This document shows positions 1 through 8,152 of a stretch of DNA of 64,000 bases, one piece after another (the first letter of the stretch is position 1; each line of letters starts with the position of its first letter). The position numbers and the translations under genes are program-made. This DNA comes from Neorhizobium galegae bv. officinalis (GTDB taxonomy: Bacteria > Pseudomonadota > Alphaproteobacteria > Rhizobiales > Rhizobiaceae): NCBI GenBank assembly GCA_000985875.1, contig CCRI01000001.1:186001-250000 (forward strand), in the 5' to 3' direction. The notes under the pieces are model-generated. The model made no database searches, was not told where the DNA came from, and saw only the letters and a program-made list of their open reading frames with translations.

Positions 1-145
1 CTAGTTCGTACATTTTATCCGAATTGCCGGTCGATCCCTGAGGAGGCGGTCCCGGCGGAGGTTATCTTGTCAACGGATCAAGTGGGTAGCCGTATCAGCG
101 GCGGCCATTGTCCAACCGATGACGGAAGCCTTGGGAGGACTGGAA

Positions 146-709
146 GTGACACGGATCATCGATTTCTATTTCTTCGCGCTGAAGGTCGTCATAGCCCTGC
201 TTCTGGCAGGCATGGTGGTGCTTGTCTTCGGCAATGTCGTGCTGCGTTATGCCTTCAACCAGGGGATCACAGTTTCAGAAGAGCTGTCGCGCGTCTTCTT
301 CATCTGGCTGACTTTTCTCGGCGGCGTCGTTGCGATGCGTGAACACGGCCACCTTGGTGTCGATTCGCTTCTGAAGCGGCTGCCGCCGACAAGTGCCAGG
401 ATCGCAGTGCTGATGGGGCAGGGGCTGATGCTCGTCGCCACATGGCTGCTGATCAGCGGAAGCTGGACGCAGACGCTGATCAACCTGCCCGCCACCATGC
501 CGGCAACCGGCATTTCCATGGGCTGGTTCTACGGCGCCGGCCTCGCCTTCGGGATTCCGACCTTCCTCATCATCCTCTGGGACGCCTTCCAGGTGGCGAC
601 GGGCCGCATCGATATCGCGACTGTCCAACTGGTGCGCGACAGCGAGGAGGAAGTGGCTCTCGACCATCATCCGGAAGCCGCGGTTGCCGCCGGCGTCACC
701 AAGGCCTGA
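146..709 (+). CDS. TRAP transporter small permease (DctQ family)
   Basis: Small membrane subunit of a tripartite (TRAP) secondary carboxylate importer; it bridges the periplasmic receptor and the large permease. The 187-residue product has four hydrophobic segments at about residues 7-30, 44-63, 85-105 and 122-145, and the DctQ-type features NVVLRY and SEELSR. I chose the GTG at 146 because GGGAGG lies 7 bases upstream (133-138); an ATG at 119 would add nine residues but has no ribosome site. The next gene starts 10 bases after its stop, so it is the first visible gene of a TRAP operon that continues with the large permease and the receptor. The family assignment is firm; the substrate is not visible here. 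Confidence 0.9.
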   Translation: MTRIIDFYFFALKVVIALLLAGMVVLVFGNVVLRYAFNQGITVSEELSRVFFIWLTFLGGVVAMREHGHLGVDSLLKRLPPTSARIAVLMGQGLMLVATWLLISGSWTQTLINLPATMPATGISMGWFYGAGLAFGIPTFLIILWDAFQVATGRIDIATVQLVRDSEEEVALDHHPEAAVAAGVTKA

Positions 710-719
710 GGAGAGACCG

Positions 720-2000
720 ATGACGCTCACTATTTTCCTCGGCGCCCTTCTCGGCCCCATGGCACTCGGCGTGCCGATCGCGTTTGCGCTCATCCTCAGC
801 GGCGTCGCGCTGATGATGTACATGAACATCTTCGACCCCCAGATCGTCGCACAGAACGTGCTGAACGGTGCCGACAGCTTTCCGCTGATGGCCGTTCCCT
901 TCTTCCTGCTTGCCGGCGAGGTGATGAATACGGGCGGCCTGTCGAAACGTATCGTCAATCTCGCCATGGCCCTGGTCGGCCACGTGCGCGGCGGTCTCGG
1001 TTTCGTGGCGATCTTCGCCGCCTGCGTGTTGTCGAGCCTTTCGGGTTCGGCGGTGGCGGATGCCGCCGCGCTCGGCGCGCTGCTTTATCCGATGATGATC
1101 AAATCGGGCCATGATCCGGCGCGGACCGGCGGACTGCTGGCATCGGCTTCGGTCATCGGTCCGATCATTCCGCCGTCGATCGGCTTCATCCTCTATGGCG
1201 TCATCGGTGGCGTCTCGATCACCAAGCTCTTCCTCGCCGGCATCGTTCCCGGCCTGCTGATCGCGCTGGCGCTGTGCATCACCTGGCTGATCGTCGCCCG
1301 CAAGGAGCAGTTCGAACTGCCTCCGAGACAGAGCCGCCAGGTGCGCGTCAAGGCGCTCGTCGACAGCATCTGGGCGCTGATGCTGCCTGTCATCATCATC
1401 GTCGGACTGAAGTTCGGCGTGTTCACGCCGACCGAAGCCGGCGTCGTCGCCGCCGTCTATTCGCTGTTCGTGTCGATGGTCGTCTATCGCGAGCTTGCGC
1501 CGTCCGAACTCTTCAACGTCTTCGTGGCGGCAGCGAAGATCACCGCGGTGGTGATGTTCCTTGTGGCCTGTGCCGCGGTTTCCGCCTGGCTGATCACCGT
1601 TGCCGACGTGCCCGGCGATCTCGTCGCGCTGCTGGAGCCGCTGATGGACAACCAGACGCTGCTGCTGCTTGCGATCATGGTGCTGATCGTCCTGGTCGGT
1701 ACCGCGATGGACATGACGCCGACCATTCTGGTGATGACGCCGGTGCTGATGCCGATCATCAAGCAGGCGGGCATCGATCCGGTCTATTTCGGCGTGCTTT
1801 TTATCATCAACAACTCGATCGGCCTGATCACGCCGCCGGTGGGCACTGTGCTCAACGTCATCTGCGGCGTCTCCAAGCTGTCGATGGAAGACCTGATGAA
1901 GGGCGTGATGCCCTTCCTGATCGCCGAACTGATCGTTCTCTTCCTTCTCGTCCTCTTCCCGCAACTGGTGACCGTGCCGGTCGCCTGGTTCGGGCGCTGA
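720..2000 (+). CDS. TRAP transporter large permease (DctM family)
   Basis: Transport-forming subunit of the TRAP system, 426 residues, hydrophobic throughout with roughly 12 membrane segments. Seen: an early FFLLAGEVMNTGGLS block, the SGSAVADAAALG block and the late TPPVGTVLNVICGVSK block, all typical of DctM. The ATG at 720 follows TGAGGAGAG directly downstream of the small permease stop; an in-frame ATG at 684 would overlap that gene and has no ribosome site. It uses an ion gradient to import organic acids captured by the receptor encoded next. Length is normal for the family (about 425-430). Confidence 0.95.
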   Translation: MTLTIFLGALLGPMALGVPIAFALILSGVALMMYMNIFDPQIVAQNVLNGADSFPLMAVPFFLLAGEVMNTGGLSKRIVNLAMALVGHVRGGLGFVAIFAACVLSSLSGSAVADAAALGALLYPMMIKSGHDPARTGGLLASASVIGPIIPPSIGFILYGVIGGVSITKLFLAGIVPGLLIALALCITWLIVARKEQFELPPRQSRQVRVKALVDSIWALMLPVIIIVGLKFGVFTPTEAGVVAAVYSLFVSMVVYRELAPSELFNVFVAAAKITAVVMFLVACAAVSAWLITVADVPGDLVALLEPLMDNQTLLLLAIMVLIVLVGTAMDMTPTILVMTPVLMPIIKQAGIDPVYFGVLFIINNSIGLITPPVGTVLNVICGVSKLSMEDLMKGVMPFLIAELIVLFLLVLFPQLVTVPVAWFGR

Positions 2001-2072
2001 GGTCGGGAAGCTTCTGCAACCTAGTCATATCAACCGGCCGTGGGGGACCCCGGCCACCAGTGGGAGGAAAGC

Positions 2073-3086
2073 ATGTTCAACACGATGATGAAACTGGCGC
2101 TCGGGATCGCCTTGCCGGTGATGCTGTTTGCCGGCACGGCATCCGCCGAAGTCCGCGCGCATACGCTGAAGTTCGCGGCCGCCAACAACAAGGGCCATCC
2201 GCAGGTCACCGGCATGGAAAAATTCGCCGAGATCGTCAAGGCGAAGAGCGGCGGCAAGATCGACGTCAAGCTGTTTCCGGGCGGCGTGCTCGGCGGCGAC
2301 GTGCAGACCGTTTCCGCTCTTCAGGGCGGCGTGGTCGAGATGCTGGTGCTGAATGCCGGCATCCTCTCGAGCAACGTCAAGGCGTTCGGCGCCGTCGACC
2401 TGCCGTTCCTGTTCAACAGCGGGGAAGAAGCCGACAAGGTGATGGACGGCGCCTTCGGCAAGAGCCTTTCCGAGAAGCTGCCGGCGACCGGCCTCGTCGG
2501 CCTCGCCTATTGGGAACTCGGCTTCCGCAACCTCACCAACAACCGCCGCGCTGTCACCAAGCTCGAAGACATCAAGGGCCTGAAGATCCGCACGCTGCAG
2601 TCGCCGATCCCGATCGAGTTGTTCAACAGCCTCGGCGCCAACGCGGTGCCGCTGCCCTACACGGAACTCTATACCGCGCTCGAAACCGGCACGGTCGACG
2701 GCCAGGAAAATCCCTTCGCGAACATCCTCAATGCCAAGTTCTACGAAGTGCAGAAGTACCTGACGGTCACCCGTCACCAATACAATCCGCAGATCGTGCT
2801 GGTCAGCAAGAAGTTCTGGGACGGCCTCAACGACGAGGAGAAGGGCATTCTCCAGTCGGCTGCGACCGAAGCCCGCGACTTCCAGCGCAAGGTTTCCCGA
2901 GAAGCGGACGCCAAGGCGCTCGACGAGATCAAGAAGACCGGCATGCAGGTCACCGAACTCAACCCCGCTGAAACCCAGAAGATCCGCGATGCCGTGAAGC
3001 CGCTGATCGACAAGTTCAGCGCCGATGTGGGTGCCGATACCGTTTCGCTGCTCTTCAAGGAACTGGACGCGGTCCGCAAGAAGTAA
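2073..3086 (+). CDS. TRAP transporter solute receptor (DctP family)
   Basis: Periplasmic substrate-binding protein of the TRAP importer, 337 residues. The N-terminus has a signal peptide ending near ASAEVRA. The family hallmarks are present: GLKIRTLQSP, whose arginine normally salt-bridges the substrate carboxylate, and GTVDGQENP followed by FYEVQKYLTVTRH. The ATG at 2073 has GGGAGGAAA just upstream; an earlier in-frame ATG at 2040 would put residues in front of the signal peptide. The arginine implies a carboxylate ligand. The following gene for a shikimate-dehydrogenase-like enzyme suggests, without proving, a quinate- or shikimate-like acid. Confidence 0.94.
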   Translation: MFNTMMKLALGIALPVMLFAGTASAEVRAHTLKFAAANNKGHPQVTGMEKFAEIVKAKSGGKIDVKLFPGGVLGGDVQTVSALQGGVVEMLVLNAGILSSNVKAFGAVDLPFLFNSGEEADKVMDGAFGKSLSEKLPATGLVGLAYWELGFRNLTNNRRAVTKLEDIKGLKIRTLQSPIPIELFNSLGANAVPLPYTELYTALETGTVDGQENPFANILNAKFYEVQKYLTVTRHQYNPQIVLVSKKFWDGLNDEEKGILQSAATEARDFQRKVSREADAKALDEIKKTGMQVTELNPAETQKIRDAVKPLIDKFSADVGADTVSLLFKELDAVRKK

Positions 3087-3090
3087 CATC

Positions 3091-3114
3091 CCCGCCGGCC
3101 CGTCTTCCGGCGGG
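3091..3114 (+). terminator. GC-rich hairpin after TRAP receptor gene
   Basis: CCCGCCGG (3091-3098) and CCGGCGGG (3107-3114) form an 8-bp stem with an 8-base loop, directly after the receptor stop. There is no long T run, so it may protect the 3' end or attenuate rather than fully terminate. The next gene starts 34 bases later. Confidence 0.4.
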
Positions 3115-3147
3115 CCGGCCCTTCCACCGAAACGAGGCGCGACACCC

Positions 3148-4008
3148 ATGGCCGAGACATTGCTGAAACCCTTGAAGGCCGGGCTGATCGGCGCCGGCAT
3201 CCAGGCCTCGCTGACGCCGGCCATGCATATGAAGGAAGGCGCAGCTCAGGGCTTTCGATACGAATATGAGCTGATCGATCTCAATCTGCTCGGTCTGACG
3301 CCCAGCAGCCTGCCTGAACTCCTGGACGATGCGCAAGCACGCGGGCTGATTGGCCTCAACATCACACACCCCTGCAAGCAACTGGTCATTCCCTATCTCG
3401 ACGAACTCTCCGACGAGGCGAATGCCCTTGGCGCCGTCAACACCGTGGTGCTGAAGGACGGAAAGCGGTTTGGCCACAATACCGACTGGTGGGGTTTCGC
3501 CGAAAGTTTCCGGCGCGGTCTGCCGGGTGCCGATCTGGGCGCAGCAGTTCAGATCGGCGCCGGCGGCGCGGGCGTTGCGACGGCCTACGCGATCCTGTCC
3601 CTCGGTCTCAAGGCACTGACGGTGTTCGATCGCGAGCCTGACCGGGCCGAGCAGCTTGCGAAAACGATGTCGGCAATCTTTCCGGACGCGTCGATACGAG
3701 CCTCCTCCGATATCGTTTCTGCGATGCAGGATGTCTCGGGCATCATCCACGCAACGCCGACCGGGATGGCGAAATATCCGGGCCTGCCGCTGCCGCCGGA
3801 ACTTCTCCGGCCGCATCACTGGGTAGCGGAGATCGTCTATTTTCCCCTCGAAACCGAGCTGCTGAGCGTTGCCAGGCAGCGCGGTTGTCAGGTGCTGAAC
3901 GGCGGCGGCATGGCCGTCTTCCAGGCAGTCGGTGCCTTTCAGCTGTTCACCGGCCGGGAGCCGGATGCGGCCCGCATGCTCCAGCATTTCGAGGCACTGA
4001 CAGTCTGA
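3148..4008 (+). CDS. Shikimate/quinate dehydrogenase-like protein (AroE family)
   Basis: NAD(P)-dependent oxidoreductase of the shikimate dehydrogenase family, 286 residues (normal 270-290). Seen in order: the substrate-binding SLTPAMHM segment, LNITHPCK with the catalytic lysine, GAVNTVV, HNTDWWGF with the catalytic aspartate, the dinucleotide motif GAGGAGVA, and the C-terminal NGGGMAVFQA. The ATG at 3148 follows AACGAGG; longer in-frame starts overlap the receptor gene. Because it sits in a TRAP operon rather than beside aroK/aroB, a catabolic role on an imported quinate- or shikimate-like acid is more likely than a biosynthetic one (inference). Confidence 0.88.
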   Translation: MAETLLKPLKAGLIGAGIQASLTPAMHMKEGAAQGFRYEYELIDLNLLGLTPSSLPELLDDAQARGLIGLNITHPCKQLVIPYLDELSDEANALGAVNTVVLKDGKRFGHNTDWWGFAESFRRGLPGADLGAAVQIGAGGAGVATAYAILSLGLKALTVFDREPDRAEQLAKTMSAIFPDASIRASSDIVSAMQDVSGIIHATPTGMAKYPGLPLPPELLRPHHWVAEIVYFPLETELLSVARQRGCQVLNGGGMAVFQAVGAFQLFTGREPDAARMLQHFEALTV

Positions 4009-4220
4009 CGGAAAATCGTCCGGCCCTGCTCGTGTCACGAAGCCGCGCACGGCAGCGCCGTTCTCGCCCAGGCGCGCGATCGAGATGCCGATCTGGGGCG
4101 GCTGCGATTTTTGCCGGTCATCTCGGCAGTGGGTCTGGCGATCCTGGCCTGGCCGACTATAGTGGCCGGGCCGCACTTCTGCGGCATCATCCCCGCCGAA
4201 GAACGCCCAAGGTTATTGCC

Positions 4221-5369
4221 ATGACGCTTGCCATTTCCGCCAAAGACATCGACGACAAGGCTCTTATCGACGAGTTGAAGCAGTGGGTCGAGATCGAGAC
4301 GCCGACGCCTGATGCCGCGGCTGTCAATCTGTTGGCGGATCGGGTCGAGGCGATCGGCAAGGCGGCCGGGCTGGAGACGGAGCGGGTGCCCGGCACGCGC
4401 GGCTTTGGCGATATCCTGGCGATCCGCTCGCCGCGCCCGGAGGGCAGCAATGAAAAGACCGTTTTGATACTGGCGCATCTTGATACCGTGCATGCGGTCG
4501 GCGTGATCGACAACCAACTGCCGCTGCGTCAGGAGGGGGACAAGCTCTATGGCCCCGGCATTTACGACATGAAGTCCGGCGCGCTGATGGCGCTCGAGGC
4601 GATGAAGCTCGCAGTCAGGCACGGCAGCAGGATGCCGATCGACCTGATTTTCGTGCCCGACGAAGAGATGGGAAGCCTGTCGTCGCGCGCCTTCATGGAA
4701 GAGGCGGCGAAGAATGCGGGCTATGCGCTGGTGGTTGAACCCGCCCGCGACGGCGGCAAGATCGTCGTCGCCCGCAAAGGGGTCGCCATGTATGACGTCA
4801 CCGTGCGGGGACATGCCGCTCACGCCGGTACGAGGCCTCAGGATGGCCGCAGTGCCATTCGCGCAGCTGCCCGGCTGGTTCTGGAACTCGAAGCGCTGAA
4901 CGACGCCGAACGCGGCGTCACCGTCACGGTTGGCACGATCCAGGGCGGGACGGGCCGCAACACCGTGCCGGCGGAATGCAGGCTGCAGGTTGACGTTCGT
5001 GTTCCCGACGATGTGATCGCCAGGGAGATCACGGCCAAGATCGAGGCGATGAAGCCTGTCGATCCGGATATCACCTTCGAAATCGACGGCCAGATGAACC
5101 GTCCGCCCTTCGCGCAGTCGGACGAAGGCAGGCGCCTTTTCGATGTCGCCGCAGAGATCGCCGGCGGTCTCGGCATCGCGCTGGAAGGAGTGACGACCGG
5201 CGGCGGCTCGGACGGCAATTTCACGGCAGCGCTCGGCGTGCCGACGCTCGACGGGCTCGGCGCAGACGGAGCCGGCGCGCATACGTTCAACGAGCATATC
5301 TTCGTCAGCAGCGTTGCGCCGCGCACCGCCCTGCTCGCCAACCTGATGATCTCGCTCGACGCGAGATAA
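4221..5369 (+). CDS. M20 family metallopeptidase (carboxypeptidase G2-like)
   Basis: Zinc-dependent amidohydrolase of the M20 family, 382 residues, resembling glutamate carboxypeptidase / acetylornithine deacetylase. Metal and catalytic motifs are visible: HLDTVHAVG (first metal histidine and aspartate), YGPGIYDMKSG (bridging aspartate), DEEMGS (general-base glutamate pair), and the dimerisation-domain HAAHAG. GRNTVPAECRLQVDVR and the late GGGSDGNF segment (usual site of a metal ligand or substrate contact) complete the pattern. The ATG at 4221 is 212 bases after the dehydrogenase gene, with AAGG a little far upstream; the frame is open further upstream but without a convincing start. It probably hydrolyses an N-acyl amino acid or folate-like amide; the substrate is unknown. 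Confidence 0.88.
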   Translation: MTLAISAKDIDDKALIDELKQWVEIETPTPDAAAVNLLADRVEAIGKAAGLETERVPGTRGFGDILAIRSPRPEGSNEKTVLILAHLDTVHAVGVIDNQLPLRQEGDKLYGPGIYDMKSGALMALEAMKLAVRHGSRMPIDLIFVPDEEMGSLSSRAFMEEAAKNAGYALVVEPARDGGKIVVARKGVAMYDVTVRGHAAHAGTRPQDGRSAIRAAARLVLELEALNDAERGVTVTVGTIQGGTGRNTVPAECRLQVDVRVPDDVIAREITAKIEAMKPVDPDITFEIDGQMNRPPFAQSDEGRRLFDVAAEIAGGLGIALEGVTTGGGSDGNFTAALGVPTLDGLGADGAGAHTFNEHIFVSSVAPRTALLANLMISLDAR

Positions 5370-5375
5370 CCCGTC

Positions 5376-6119
5376 TCAGGCCGGCAAGGTCACTTCGAAC
5401 GAGTTGGCAATGCGGATCTTGCCGACCTCGATGACATGCCGCATGGCGGAGATCGCCCTGTCAGGATCACGCGAGGCGACCGCGTGTGCGATCCTTAGGT
5501 GGTTGGTGGCGACCTCGTCGATCTTTTCCGGCGAGGCGGCCGGCGAGGAAAGCTGGAAGGAAATGGCCAGTGCCGCCTCGATCAGCGCGCTCGCCGAGCG
5601 CATGAACGGATTGCCCGACATGCGGGCAATGGCGAGGTGGAATTCGAGGTCCACCTTGGCGATGGTTTCCGGCGTATGGGAGAGATCGTCGAATTTCGCG
5701 GCAATCGCGTAGAGCGCGACGATGTCGTCGCTGGAGGCGCGTAACGCAGCTGCGGCCGCAGCCGCCGGTTCCAACGCCATGCGCATTTCCGCCAGATGCT
5801 CGATGAATTCGAAATCCAGCCCGGATTCGAAACGCCAGCCCAGCACGTCCGAATCGAAGAAGTTCCAGCTGGCCTTGTCGAGCACGCGGGTGCCGACCTT
5901 GGCCTTGGCTTCGACCAGTCTTTTGGCGGCAAGCGTCTTCATGGATTCGCGCAACACCGTGCGGGACACGCCGAAACGGGCGGAAAGCTCGGTGTCGCCG
6001 GGCAGCAGGGAGCCTTCCGGGATCTTGCCGGAAACGATCCCCCGGCCGAGCTCCGCCACCACATGCGCGTGGTTGCTGCGGCGCTTTCGCCCACTGATCG
6101 TCGTTTCCAGAAGTCCCAC
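5376..6119 (-). CDS. GntR-family regulator with FCD domain
   Basis: DNA-binding regulator of the FadR subfamily, 247 residues. Residues about 15-80 form the winged helix (GSLLPGDTELSARFGVSRTVLRESMKTLA region), and about 95-235 the all-helical FCD ligand-binding domain with D/H metal-type residues (DLEFHLAIARMSGN, HVIEVGKIR). It starts with GTG at 6119, immediately after the TGA of the preceding permease gene; AAGGAG sits 6 bases upstream. It is therefore the last gene of the minus-strand sugar transporter operon and probably autoregulates it in response to a sugar acid. It is convergent with the peptidase gene, 6 bases apart. Confidence 0.9.
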   Translation of the reverse strand: MGLLETTISGRKRRSNHAHVVAELGRGIVSGKIPEGSLLPGDTELSARFGVSRTVLRESMKTLAAKRLVEAKAKVGTRVLDKASWNFFDSDVLGWRFESGLDFEFIEHLAEMRMALEPAAAAAAALRASSDDIVALYAIAAKFDDLSHTPETIAKVDLEFHLAIARMSGNPFMRSASALIEAALAISFQLSSPAASPEKIDEVATNHLRIAHAVASRDPDRAISAMRHVIEVGKIRIANSFEVTLPA

Positions 6120-7106
6120 TCAGATCTCCTTCAGCCGTCCTTCGGCCAGTCGTCGGTTTGAATACCAGATGATTCCGCGCTGCAATACAATGAAGACGAA
6201 GAGCAGGATGCCGATCACGATTTTCGTCCACCAGGACGACAGCGTCCCGTCGAAGACGATGTAGGTCTGGATCAAGCCCTGGATCAAAATCCCGATGAAC
6301 GTTCCCGCGACCAGGCCGACGCCGCCGGTGAGCAGCGTACCGCCGATCACGACCGCCGCGATCGCATCGAGTTCAACGCCGACCGTCGCCAGCGAATAGC
6401 CGGACGAGGTGTAGAGCGTGTAGGCGATGCCGGCGAGGCCGGAGAGGAAGCCGGACAGCGCATAGATGCCGACCGTCGTGGAGCCGACCGGGACGCCCAT
6501 GAGCTCGGCCGACTGCTGGCTGCCGCCGATCGCATAGACATTGGCGCCGAAGCGAGTGCGGCCGGCGATGAAGGCTCCGATGATGAACACCAGCAGCATC
6601 AGAATGGCAAGCGCGGTCAGCCGGCCGCCGCCCGGGAAGCGGAAATAAAAGCCCTGGATCGTGTCGATCATCTCGTGGCTGATCGGCACGGATTCCGTCG
6701 AGATCAGATAGGCCGCGCCGCGGGCCAAAAACATGCCGGCGAGCGTCACCACGAAGGGCGGAATGCCGAGGTAACGGATCATCGCTCCCATCAGGCTGCC
6801 GAAAAGGGTCGAGATGACCAGGACGGCCGCAAAGGCAATCAGCGGATGAACACCGAGGGAGCCGACCAGGACGGCGACGAAAACGCTGGTGAAGGCAATC
6901 ACCGAACCGATCGACAGATCGATGCCGCCCGACAGGATGACGAAGGTCATGCCGACCGCGGCGATGCCGAGAAAGGCGTTGTCGGTCAGGAGATTGCCGA
7001 TGACGCGCGTCGACAGCATGTTCGGAAACTGCAGCACGCAGAGGGCATAGGCGATGACGAAGATGCCGAGCGTAGTGACGAAAGGCAGGTTACGGGTATG
7101 GATCAT
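6120..7106 (-). CDS. yjfF: Sugar ABC transporter permease (YjfF type)
   Basis: Inner-membrane permease of a ribose/galactofuranose-type ABC importer (BPD_transp_2 family), 328 residues with 8-10 hydrophobic segments. Visible are the SGGIDLSIGSVIAF loop, the YLGIPPFVVTLAGMFLARG block and the AIGGSQQSAELMGVPV cytoplasmic coupling region. The ATG at 7106 overlaps the upstream permease stop by four bases (ATGA), giving translational coupling and ruling out the much longer open frame upstream. It forms a heterodimer with the neighbouring permease. The galactofuranose call rests on the match of the whole four-gene set to YtfQRT-YjfF. Confidence 0.92.
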   Translation of the reverse strand: MIHTRNLPFVTTLGIFVIAYALCVLQFPNMLSTRVIGNLLTDNAFLGIAAVGMTFVILSGGIDLSIGSVIAFTSVFVAVLVGSLGVHPLIAFAAVLVISTLFGSLMGAMIRYLGIPPFVVTLAGMFLARGAAYLISTESVPISHEMIDTIQGFYFRFPGGGRLTALAILMLLVFIIGAFIAGRTRFGANVYAIGGSQQSAELMGVPVGSTTVGIYALSGFLSGLAGIAYTLYTSSGYSLATVGVELDAIAAVVIGGTLLTGGVGLVAGTFIGILIQGLIQTYIVFDGTLSSWWTKIVIGILLFVFIVLQRGIIWYSNRRLAEGRLKEI

Positions 7107-8152
7107 CGAACCGTTCCTTCCGCCTTGTGGGATGTCTCGCGGGATACCGTCCCGTCCTTGCGCCGCGAGGCCTTGACGAAGCCGAACAGCGTCATGATCG
7201 CCGGCGACTGCAGGGTGAGGACGACGATGATGATACCGGCCTTGATGATCAGGTTGAATTCCGGCGGAAAACCCGAAACGAGGATGCCCGTGTTGATCGA
7301 CTGGATGATCAGCGCGCCGATCAGCGATGCGGTGATGGAGAACCGCCCGCCATTCAGCGAGGTGCCGCCGATCACCACCGCGAGGATGGCGTCGAGTTCC
7401 AGCCAGAGACCGGCATTGTTTGCATCGGCGCCGCGGATATCGGCGGTGACGATCAGGCCGGCAATGGCGGCGCAGATGCCGGAGATCCCATAGACGAAGA
7501 ACAGCAGGAAACGGGCACGCACGCCGGCAAGCGTCGCGGCGCGACGGTTGATGCCGGTTGCCTCGATCAGGAAGCCGAGCGCGGAGCGGCGCACCAGCAG
7601 GCCAATGATCAGGGCGGCGCAGATCCAGATGAGGATCGGGATCGGGATGCCCCCGAGCGAGCCGGAGCCGAGCGCCGCGAAGCTGTCGTTGTTGAAGGTG
7701 AGGATGACGCCTTCGGTGATGAGCTGGGCGATGCCGCGGCCCGCCACCATCAGGATCAGCGTGGCGATGATCGGCTGGATATCGAGGAGCGCGACCAGCA
7801 CGCCGTTCCACAGGCCGCAGAGAAGACCGACGCCGAGCGAGATCAGGATGACCACAGGCAGCGGATAGCCCTCGCTGATCAATGTCGCGGCAACCGCGCC
7901 GCAGATTGCGATCACCGCGCCGATCGAGAGGTCAATGCCGCGGGTGGCAATGACCAGTGTCATGCCGATCGTCAGCAGCGCGACGGGGGCGGCGCGCACG
8001 AGGATGTCGATCAGGCTGCCGTAGAGGCGGCCGTTCTGGAAGGAGACGTTGAGGAAGCCCGGCGCAACCGCCGTGATCAGTGCGAGGATGACCGCAAGCG
8101 CAATGATCTGAGGTGCCAGTCGTTTCAGCCGGCGGGTGAGGCGGTTGGTCAT
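7103..8152 (-). CDS. ytfT: Sugar ABC transporter permease (YtfT type)
   Basis: Second permease of the same importer, 349 residues. It carries GMTLVIATRGIDLSIGAV, the family's signature loop, and GTSLNGGRFSITAS near the C-terminus. Start and stop overlap its neighbours by four bases each (ATGA), so ATPase, YtfT and YjfF are translationally coupled. It differs clearly from the other permease, as expected for a heterodimeric channel. It works with the double ATPase encoded upstream and the periplasmic receptor YtfQ. Confidence 0.92.
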   Translation of the reverse strand: MTNRLTRRLKRLAPQIIALAVILALITAVAPGFLNVSFQNGRLYGSLIDILVRAAPVALLTIGMTLVIATRGIDLSIGAVIAICGAVAATLISEGYPLPVVILISLGVGLLCGLWNGVLVALLDIQPIIATLILMVAGRGIAQLITEGVILTFNNDSFAALGSGSLGGIPIPILIWICAALIIGLLVRRSALGFLIEATGINRRAATLAGVRARFLLFFVYGISGICAAIAGLIVTADIRGADANNAGLWLELDAILAVVIGGTSLNGGRFSITASLIGALIIQSINTGILVSGFPPEFNLIIKAGIIIVVLTLQSPAIMTLFGFVKASRRKDGTVSRETSHKAEGTVR

